Shown here: positions 1 through 5,755 of the stretch, one piece after another
Layout: each line of letters begins with the position of its first letter
Position numbering within the stretch: the stretch's first letter is position 1
NCBI GenBank assembly: GCA_027296805.1
Contig: JAPUIR010000312.1
Coordinates: forward strand, 1 to 11,713
DNA from: Chloroflexota bacterium
GTDB lineage: Bacteria; Chloroflexota; Dehalococcoidia; Bin125
Direction: 5' to 3'
Length of the DNA: 11,713 nt
Position numbers and translations under genes: made by a program
Notes under the pieces: model-generated
Seen by the model: the letters and a program-made list of their open reading frames with translations, nothing else
What the model was told of the DNA's origin: nothing
Database searches by the model: none

Positions 1-923
1 TCGTCGATGCGGAGTCTGCGCACGAGTTTGACGCGGAGCTCTTCGTCCATCTCCCCGTCGACACGGGCGCGGAACGTCTCGTCGTCGATCAGCTCGAGCG
101 GCTCGAGATCCTGCACGCCGATCGTCTTCGTGACGACGTCCGTGGCGGGCCGAAGATCCTCGAGTTGGTCGATCAGGATGAGGAAGATTTCGAGAGCCGA
201 GGGATCGCGGCCGCGGTTCTCGTGGAACTCCTCCTCGATGTCGTGGATCCAGTTTCCCTCCTCCATCTCGCGGGCGAGGAACTTCTCGTCCGCCGCGGTG
301 AGGAGGAAGACGCGGCCGATCTCGCGCAGGTACATGCGGACGGGATCGTCGATTCCCTCGCCCTCTTCGGCACCAAGCTTGGCCAGACCCGCGCGCGCGC
401 GGGCAGTGGCGGCGGCAGCCCCTTTGCCCTTGCTCTTCGCTTTGGCCTTTTTGGCCCGGCCTTTGCGTTGCTTCTCGTCCTCGAACAGCGCCTCAATATC
501 GATTTCAGGGGTGGCCGAGAACTCGAAGGTGGTATCAGCGACCTTCTCGGCCTCTTGGGCCTCTTCCAGGCGCTTGGCGCGGGTGCGGCGCGCGGCCGCG
601 CGCTTGGGAGTGGGGGCGGCCTTGGTCGATTTCTTGGTGCTGGTCTTGGGACGCTGCGCCAGGTCGATGGAGCGCTTGCCAGCGGGCATCGAGAATTCGT
701 CGACGGGGGAGGTGAGGGCGCGCACCCGCTTGTCTTGCGCAGAACCACCGGTTGGCTTCGCCTTGCGCTGGGTGGGTGGCGCGGCCGTCGCGCGCTGCCG
801 GGATTTGCGTGTGTCTTTCGCGGGAGGGCTGGTTAGGGCCCGGCCGTTGCCTTTGCTGCCCGCCTTGGGCTTCGAGACCGCCTTCGGGGAGGCCTTGGTG
901 GGCTTCTTGGTGCTGGTGGCCAT
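1..923 (-). CDS. rpoD: Primary RNA polymerase sigma factor (sigma-70, RpoD/SigA), N-terminal part; runs off the left edge
   Basis: This is the start of the housekeeping sigma factor, which directs RNA polymerase to promoters. The window holds 307 codons from an ATG at 921-923; the C-terminal part with regions 2 to 4 lies beyond base 1. Residues 192-222 are a clear region 1.2, with DDPVRMYLREIGRVFLLTA followed by DEKFLAREMEEG. Residues 1-190 form a low-complexity tail rich in Lys, Arg, Ala, Thr and Pro, with a short acidic patch near 138-150, and show no recognisable region 1.1. Residues 223-307 resemble the variable segment between regions 1.2 and 2.1. The start is supported by AAGGAG at 934-939, 10 bp upstream and inside the end of dnaG. 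The gap to the dnaG stop is only 2 bp, so the two are probably co-transcribed and translationally coupled. The family call is firm; primary rather than alternative sigma is inferred from region 1.2 and the dnaG neighbour. Confidence 0.93.
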   Translation of the reverse strand, partial: MATSTKKPTKASPKAVSKPKAGSKGNGRALTSPPAKDTRKSRQRATAAPPTQRKAKPTGGSAQDKRVRALTSPVDEFSMPAGKRSIDLAQRPKTSTKKSTKAAPTPKRAAARRTRAKRLEEAQEAEKVADTTFEFSATPEIDIEALFEDEKQRKGRAKKAKAKSKGKGAAAATARARAGLAKLGAEEGEGIDDPVRMYLREIGRVFLLTAADEKFLAREMEEGNWIHDIEEEFHENRGRDPSALEIFLILIDQLEDLRPATDVVTKTIGVQDLEPLELIDDETFRARVDGEMDEELRVKLVRRLRID

Positions 924-925
924 GG

Positions 926-2836
926 TTAGCGCTCTCCTTCAAGGGTGTCCACCCGACGGCGCGCATGGAGCGCGCGGCTCTTCGCTTGGTTTTCCAGAAC
1001 TTGATGCGCGGCGACGCGAAGGTCTGCGTCGATCGCCTCTTCGTCGATCTCGGGCCCGCTATCGAGGGCCGCCGCGGCTAGCGCCATCGCGTCGCCGTGC
1101 TTGCTGCGTTCGTCTTCGGCGATGCCCTGCGAGAGGGCGCGGAGCTCGTCCCGCAGGAGACGCTGGCGTAGTCGCTCCACGGTCTGTTTGGCGGCTGCAT
1201 GCGCTTCCGGCACGGAGTAGGGCGGGAGCTGGGAGGCTTCGCTGTGCAGTTCCTCTAGGTAGGAGGCGCTGGCGGGCTCCAGGTTGCCAGCCCAGTCGTC
1301 GTCTTCGCCGGAGCAAGCGATCAGGAGTTCACGCAGGCTGGCATCCTCGGTGTATTTGGGGACCTCAGGCGGGAGATCCGGCCGTACCTCGGGACGGATG
1401 AGGACGAGCTTGATCAGGAACTCCGCCTGCTTGTCGCCGCGGGAGGGAACGGCGGGCCCCTCCAGGTTCGAGGGGCGGAGACGCTCGCCCTGGGTCACTT
1501 GGCCGCGACGCCGCAGCATGGTCTCGACCGCGATGGTCTCGACACGGGCGATGGCGGCGAGGCGGGCGACGTATTCGGAGCGCACCACGGGCTGCGCGAT
1601 GGCGCTCACGATGGGGAGCAACTCTTCGACCGCGGCGGCGCGGTCGCGCGGGTCGTTGAGGTCGCGCGTCAGCTTGATCTGGGCGAAGCGGTAGTCGAGG
1701 TAGCCGGGCGCGTCCTGGACCAGCGTGCCCCAGCGATCGGGTTCACGCCGGATGAGGTCGTCGGGGTCGAGGCCCTGCGGCAGTTGGAGGATGCGGATGT
1801 CGGCCGCCAGGGAGTCCTGCATGCGCAGGATGCCGCGCGGGTCAAGGACGGGGACGCGCTCCGTCCCGACGGCCTCGCGGGTCGTCTCAATGCCGCGCAG
1901 GGTCGCGGCGGCGCCAGCCGCGTCGGCGTCGAGGGCGAGCACGATGTTGCGCGTGACGGGCTTGATCAGGGCGACCTGTTTCTCGGTCAACGCGGTGCCC
2001 ATGGCCGCCACGACGTTGCGCTGGCCGAACTGGTGTGCGGCGAGGACGTCCATGTATCCCTCGACGATGATGATGCGGTCCTCGGTGCGGGCGGATTCAC
2101 GGGCCTGGTCGAAGGCGTAGAGCGTGCCACTCTTGTCGAACACTGAGGTCTGTGATGTGTTGAGGTACTTGGGGCCGCTGTCGGCGCCCAGCGCCCGGCC
2201 GCCGAAGCCCACGCAGCGGCCGCGCCGGTCGCGGATGGGGAACATGAGGCGGTCGCGGAAGCGGTCGAGGCCGTCCCGCTCGCCGTCGATCACGAGGCCC
2301 GCTTGGACGAGTTCGTCGTGCTGGAAGCCCCGCGCGGTGAGGTGGCTCTGGAGCGCGTCGCGCTCGTCGGGGGAGTAGCCCAGGCCGAAGGTCTCCGCGA
2401 TCTCGTCGCTGAGACCCCGTTCGGCGATGTAGGCGCGCGCCTCGGATGCCTCAGGGTTCTGGATGAGGGTGTTGCGGAAGAAGCTCGCGGCGGACTCGTT
2501 GACAGAGCGGAGGCGGGCGAGTTCCCGTTCGCGCTCCTCAGCGTGCTTGTCGAGGGGGGCAAGCGGTACGCCAGCCCGCTCGGCCAGGATCGTGAGGGCG
2601 TCGCGGAAGCCGATGTTCTGTTGTTTCATGACGAAGCTGAAGATGTCGCCGCCTTCGCCGCAGGCGCCGAAGCAATGCCATGACTGACGCTCCGGGTCGA
2701 CGGTGAAGGACGGGGTGCGTTCCGTGTGAAACGGGCAGAGGGCTTTGAAGGTGCGCCCGGTCTTGCGCAGCGACACCGATTCGCCGATCAGATCGACGAC
2801 ATCGAGGCGGATCTTGATCTCTTCAGCCTGGCTCAA
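926..2836 (-). CDS. dnaG: DNA primase DnaG
   Basis: DnaG makes the short RNA primers for chromosome replication and works with the replicative helicase. The protein has 636 residues, slightly longer than the E. coli enzyme. The N-terminal zinc finger is C34, H37, C55 and C59 (CPFH, then HCFGAC), with Cx3C spacing at the second pair instead of the usual Cx2C. The primase core follows, with RFRDRLMFPIRD at 192-203. The Toprim centre has E259 in EGYMD and D303 and D305 in LALDADAAG, the metal-binding acidic residues. Residues about 321-345 look like an extra segment before the conserved LPQGLDPDDL motif; I recall a similar insertion in Chloroflexota primases. Residues beyond about 430 are the divergent helicase-interacting region. 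The start codon is TTG at 2834-2836: there is an in-frame TGA shortly upstream with no ATG or GTG between, and AGGGG lies 10 bp ahead. rpoD follows after 2 bp. Confidence 0.96.
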   Translation of the reverse strand: MSQAEEIKIRLDVVDLIGESVSLRKTGRTFKALCPFHTERTPSFTVDPERQSWHCFGACGEGGDIFSFVMKQQNIGFRDALTILAERAGVPLAPLDKHAEERERELARLRSVNESAASFFRNTLIQNPEASEARAYIAERGLSDEIAETFGLGYSPDERDALQSHLTARGFQHDELVQAGLVIDGERDGLDRFRDRLMFPIRDRRGRCVGFGGRALGADSGPKYLNTSQTSVFDKSGTLYAFDQARESARTEDRIIIVEGYMDVLAAHQFGQRNVVAAMGTALTEKQVALIKPVTRNIVLALDADAAGAAATLRGIETTREAVGTERVPVLDPRGILRMQDSLAADIRILQLPQGLDPDDLIRREPDRWGTLVQDAPGYLDYRFAQIKLTRDLNDPRDRAAAVEELLPIVSAIAQPVVRSEYVARLAAIARVETIAVETMLRRRGQVTQGERLRPSNLEGPAVPSRGDKQAEFLIKLVLIRPEVRPDLPPEVPKYTEDASLRELLIACSGEDDDWAGNLEPASASYLEELHSEASQLPPYSVPEAHAAAKQTVERLRQRLLRDELRALSQGIAEDERSKHGDAMALAAAALDSGPEIDEEAIDADLRVAAHQVLENQAKSRALHARRRVDTLEGER

Positions 2837-2846
2837 CGCGTGTAGA

Positions 2847-2851
2847 CCCCT
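2847..2851 (-). promoter_or_regulatory. Shine-Dalgarno site supporting the TTG start of dnaG
   Basis: AGGGG on the minus strand lies 10 bp before the TTG codon at 2834-2836. It is a modest match to the anti-Shine-Dalgarno sequence. It matters because the start codon is not ATG and no other in-frame start exists before the upstream stop. Confidence 0.5.
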
Positions 2852-2862
2852 GTACGCCCGTC

Positions 2863-2892
2863 AGTCTATCACCCTAAACGGCGATTTGACAG
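2863..2892 (-). promoter_or_regulatory. Candidate sigma-70 promoter of dnaG-rpoD
   Basis: On the minus strand the -35 element CTGTCA (2887-2892, 4 of 6 bases matching TTGACA) is followed after 18 bp by the -10 element TAGACT (2863-2868, 4 of 6). The -10 is extended by TG one base upstream. Transcription would start near 2856, giving a leader of about 20 nt before the dnaG TTG. The gap around it is more AT-rich than the flanking genes, which supports a regulatory role. Predicted from sequence only. Confidence 0.5.
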
Positions 2893-2937
2893 GATTCCCT
2901 CGATGGGAGAGGTGGTAAAAGAGGCGATTTGACAAAT
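2880..2937. repeat. Two 12-bp direct repeats, one palindromic, in the dnaG upstream gap (possible operator pair)
   Basis: GGCGATTTGACA occurs at 2880-2891 and again at 2923-2934 on the plus strand. The copies are exactly 43 bp apart, close to four helical turns. The distal copy continues into a perfect palindrome, ATTTG-A-CAAAT, at 2927-2937. The proximal copy reads ATTTGACAGGA at 2884-2894, a degenerate second half, and covers the proposed -35 element of dnaG. This arrangement suits a dimeric regulator binding two sites, but no known operator consensus is recognised. Alternatively the proximal copy could simply be promoter sequence. Confidence 0.45.
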
Positions 2938-2960
2938 GCGTGTCGGTGTTCTGTTCGGAG

Positions 2961-4688
2961 TTATGGGGCGATCTCGATGGTGATGGTGTTGTTTGTCTCG
3001 TCGGCTTCGGCGATGGCGTTGTCCGGGTCGACGATGGCGGAGAGCTGGCCGCCGCCTTCGAGCACGATGGAGCCGGCCAGCGTGAGGGTGCCCTGGCTCG
3101 GGAGGTCCTGCGGAACGGAGAGGCGTTCGACCGCGACGCCGTTGAACAGAATGACTACGGCGATGGGGCCGTTGGCGACGTCGGAGCCGGCGTTGACGAG
3201 CGAGACGATGGGTAAGCCATCCTCGCTAATCTCGAGTTCCTGTGCGACGAGATCGGGCCGGCTGAGCGGTTCGAAGACACCGGACAACGTGTTGTTGTCT
3301 TCGTTCGCCTCGTCGACGGTGTTGGCGGTATCGACGATCACGGTGATATCGATCGTGTCGGTCAGTCCCAGCTCCAGTTGGACAAGCCGCCCCTCTCCTG
3401 GGCCCAAAACGAGCGGGATGATCTCCTCGGCCAGGAGGAGGCTGTCGGCGGTTCGGATCACGGTGATCAGGATCTGTACGGGGCCCACGGGCTCTTGCCC
3501 GACGTTCTGTACGGTCACGACCACGGTGTTGCTTTCGCCGACCGCGAGGCCGAAGACGATCAAATCGGGCTGCGGCCTATCTGCCGGATCCTCTTGCTCT
3601 TCGTCCGGCGGCGGCTCCTCGTCTTGGGGCTCGCGCAGGGTGATGTCGACGCGGGCGTCGAAGCGCAGATTGCGCGTGGAGATGGCCACGACCTCCACGG
3701 TGTACGCGCCGGGCGCGCCGGGGTTGAAGGGCAATACCACGCGGTAGGAGCCATCCGCGAAAGGCTCGGCGCTGACGCTCTGCGTGAGCAGGGTATTGAC
3801 GTAGAGCTCAATCGACTGCAGGAGCCCGGTGTCGAAGGCTTCGATCTCGATCTCGATGGTGAGACCGGCTTCGAAATCGATCTCCTCCAGGTCGATGGGG
3901 TTGCGGATGACAAGAATGCCGTTCTCTCCGCTGACCTCGTCCGGGCTCTCGTCCTCTTCTTCGCCTGGCGCGAGCTCGTCCGGCACGAATTCCACGGTGA
4001 GTTCGGTGACGCCTTCATTGCCGCCCGCGGTGAAGGCGCGGATGCGGAGCGTGACGATGCCTTCCCCGCTGGGGGTGTAGCTCAGCGAGAAGAGGCTGTC
4101 GCCGCTTTCCTCCGGCTGGACGAGGACTGATTCCAAAGTGATCCCGTTGAGCTCGAGTTCAAGCCGGGTGACGGGGTCGTCCGATTCGGCCCGGACCAGG
4201 ATGCCGACCGGTCGGGTGACCGGGAGACGCTGCAGCGCTGAAGGACTGACCACGGTCAGGCGCAGGGCGGCGCGCACCCGCTGGAGGCTGTCGCTGACCT
4301 CCACGCGGATCTCACGCGTCGTGGTGGCGCCGCTGATGCTCTGGGCCTCCACCGTGAGCGTGACGACGCCGAGGCGATCGGGGATCCAGCTCAGGCTGCC
4401 GCTGAAGGTGCCGCTATCGTCGGCATCGTCGGCGACGGTCTGCGTGATGAGGGTGCCGTCGACGAGCAAGGCGAAGCGTACGACGGGTTCATCGTCGCGC
4501 GCGCTGATGCGGATTTCGATCGGCTCCCCGAGCAGGACGACGTCACCGTCGCGCAAGGAGGTGCCCAACAGGGCGGAGCCGTCCTGATCGCCGTCCCCGC
4601 CGGTGAGGATGACGATGAGGATGACGGCGACCAAGCTGAAGCCACCGAGGAAGACGGCGACGATGAGCGAGCCGGCGCGACTGGTCAT
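2961..4688 (-). CDS. Membrane-anchored acidic protein with three Ig-like modules and two CARDB domains; function unknown
   Basis: I do not recognise a characterised homologue for this 575-residue protein. It starts at ATG 4686-4688. Residues 7-29 are one hydrophobic segment with R4 before it, suggesting an N-in, C-out anchor; no lipobox cysteine is present. Three related beta-sandwich modules follow at about 46-132, 142-234 and 257-351. They share a pattern of a beta-strand pair, a short acidic turn, an aromatic-Pro turn before GxVTLTV-like strands, and a closing strand. An acidic Pro-rich linker (354-373) leads to two CARDB-type domains at about 374-473 and 477-573, each with the D-x-x-N-x-x-x-E-x-(N/D)-E-x-NN-T signature (VDTANTVDEANEDNNT and DPDNAIAEADETNNT). 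By manual count it has no Lys, Cys or His, only the initiator Met, about 28 Arg and nearly 100 Asp plus Glu. It lies 36 bp after the ATP-grasp gene and is probably co-transcribed. CARDB and Ig-like folds suggest extracellular adhesion or scaffolding; the ligand is unknown. Confidence 0.85.
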   Translation of the reverse strand: MTSRAGSLIVAVFLGGFSLVAVILIVILTGGDGDQDGSALLGTSLRDGDVVLLGEPIEIRISARDDEPVVRFALLVDGTLITQTVADDADDSGTFSGSLSWIPDRLGVVTLTVEAQSISGATTTREIRVEVSDSLQRVRAALRLTVVSPSALQRLPVTRPVGILVRAESDDPVTRLELELNGITLESVLVQPEESGDSLFSLSYTPSGEGIVTLRIRAFTAGGNEGVTELTVEFVPDELAPGEEEDESPDEVSGENGILVIRNPIDLEEIDFEAGLTIEIEIEAFDTGLLQSIELYVNTLLTQSVSAEPFADGSYRVVLPFNPGAPGAYTVEVVAISTRNLRFDARVDITLREPQDEEPPPDEEQEDPADRPQPDLIVFGLAVGESNTVVVTVQNVGQEPVGPVQILITVIRTADSLLLAEEIIPLVLGPGEGRLVQLELGLTDTIDITVIVDTANTVDEANEDNNTLSGVFEPLSRPDLVAQELEISEDGLPIVSLVNAGSDVANGPIAVVILFNGVAVERLSVPQDLPSQGTLTLAGSIVLEGGGQLSAIVDPDNAIAEADETNNTITIEIAP

Positions 4689-4724
4689 GTGGCGTTCACT
4701 CTTTGCTCGTTGCGTTCCGTCGCC

Positions 4725-5714
4725 TTAGACGGCGCCGCCCGCCACACCGGTGACCGGTCTCGTCTGGAGAAGATAGAAGCTGCCGTCGGCCCAGGCCCAC
4801 TCGATGTCCTGCGGGGCTCCGTAATGCTCTTCGACGCGGATTCCGAGCGTGGCTAGTTCGCAGACCTGATCGTCGCTGAGCTTGCGCCGCTCGCGCAGTT
4901 GGGGATCCAGCGGCTGCCAGGTGGTGTGGTCGCCGGCGTCGTCGGTCTGGTCCGGGGTGTAGATGAGCTGCTGCTCCTGGGGGACAAGGAACGTCTCTTG
5001 CACCGTGGGGGGCTCCTTGGAGGCGATGTAGGAGTCCGGCGTGACCATGCCGGACACTGCTGCCTCTCCTAGACCATGGACGGCCTCGATCATGACGTGC
5101 GAACGATCGGCGGTGATGGGATTGATGGTGAACATAACCCCCGCCGTTTCGGACTGGACCATGCGCTGCACCGGTACAGCGAGCTGGACGCTGAGGTGAT
5201 CCCAGCCGTACTGCGCGCGATAGAAGATGGCCCGAGCTTCGAAGAGCGACGCCCAGCAACGCTGGACCGCCCGCACGACCTCATCGGCGCCACTGATGTT
5301 GAGGAATGTGGCTTGCTGACCGGCGAAGGAGGTATCGGCGAGGTCCTCGGCCGTCGCAGAGGAGCGGACCGCGACGAGACCCTCACCGAGTTCGCCGTAG
5401 GCCTCCCGGATGCCGCTGGCGATCTCTGAGGGCATGGGCGCCGCGATGATCTCGGCTTGGATGGCCTGCGCGACGTCCTCGAGTTGGTTGGGGTCGGCCG
5501 GGTCGAGCCCGTCCAGATGAGCGGAGAGTTTGGGGCCGAGTGCGGCTTCGTCGAGGCAGCGCTGGTAGGCGGAGGTGGTGACCACGAAGCCGGGCGGAAC
5601 GGGGATCTGCGCGTTGGTCATCTCGCCCAGGTTGGCGCCTTTGCCGCCCACGCGGGGAACGTCCGTTTTGTGGATAGCGTGGAACCAGGCGATGTGGTCG
5701 GAAGAATCAGTCAT
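4725..5714 (-). CDS. Stand-alone PEP synthase/pyruvate phosphate dikinase N-terminal (ATP-grasp) domain protein
   Basis: This 329-residue protein matches the PPDK_N nucleotide-binding domain of phosphoenolpyruvate synthase and related dikinases. Visible motifs are GGKGANLGEM (23-32, with K25), PVPPGFVVTTSAY (38-50), VAVRSSATAEDL (114-125, with R117), FAGQQATFLNI (130-140), GVMFTINP (192-199), and the C-terminal DIEWAW (303-308, with E305) and LLQTRPV (315-321). In full-length enzymes of about 790 residues, the swivelling phosphohistidine domain and the PEP/pyruvate barrel follow directly after the QTRP motif. Here the frame stops eight residues after QTRPV at TAA 4725-4727, and the next gene is unrelated. 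The ATP site looks complete, so this is a one-domain protein and not obviously decayed. It could act with separately encoded partner domains, or as a small ATP-dependent enzyme of unknown substrate. The start is ATG 5712-5714, 41 bp after glmS, with only a weak Shine-Dalgarno match. The domain call is firm; full PEP synthase activity is not supported. Confidence 0.88.
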   Translation of the reverse strand: MTDSSDHIAWFHAIHKTDVPRVGGKGANLGEMTNAQIPVPPGFVVTTSAYQRCLDEAALGPKLSAHLDGLDPADPNQLEDVAQAIQAEIIAAPMPSEIASGIREAYGELGEGLVAVRSSATAEDLADTSFAGQQATFLNISGADEVVRAVQRCWASLFEARAIFYRAQYGWDHLSVQLAVPVQRMVQSETAGVMFTINPITADRSHVMIEAVHGLGEAAVSGMVTPDSYIASKEPPTVQETFLVPQEQQLIYTPDQTDDAGDHTTWQPLDPQLRERRKLSDDQVCELATLGIRVEEHYGAPQDIEWAWADGSFYLLQTRPVTGVAGGAV

Positions 5715-5747
5715 GCGCTAAACCAACCCCGCGCCAGTCCGGAGCCA

Positions 5748-5753
5748 ATTATA
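5748..5753 (-). promoter_or_regulatory. Consensus -10 box between glmS and the ATP-grasp gene
   Basis: TATAAT on the minus strand lies 2 bp after the glmS stop codon and about 33 bp before the next ATG. A perfect match is uncommon in such GC-rich DNA. No convincing -35 is seen 16-18 bp upstream. A short inverted repeat, GTCAC-GGTCGA-GTGAC, spans the glmS stop just before it. It may be an internal promoter for the ATP-grasp and CARDB genes. Confidence 0.4.
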
Positions 5754-5755
5754 GG

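Noticed and set aside
535..966. Minus-strand 143-codon frame across the dnaG-rpoD junction.
   Set aside because: It is out of frame with rpoD; translating from ATG 921-923 gives the sigma factor with region 1.2, which accounts for this DNA.
7..1401. 464-codon plus-strand frame opposite rpoD and the end of dnaG.
   Set aside because: Low-complexity Arg/Ser-rich translation with no motif, wholly antisense to two recognisable genes.
2893..2909. Possible terminator after the CARDB gene (TCCC-TCGAT-GGGA).
   Set aside because: The stem is only 4 bp and no T-run follows on the minus strand.
2929..3747. Plus-strand frame with a signal-peptide-like N-terminus opposite the CARDB gene.
   Set aside because: The Ser/Thr-rich product is the shadow of Asp/Glu/Val-rich codons on the minus strand; no homology features are visible.
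4718..4733. Inverted repeat CCGTC-GCCTTA-GACGG at the end of the ATP-grasp gene.
   Set aside because: A 5-bp stem spanning the stop codon without a T-run is expected by chance in GC-rich DNA; not called as a terminator.
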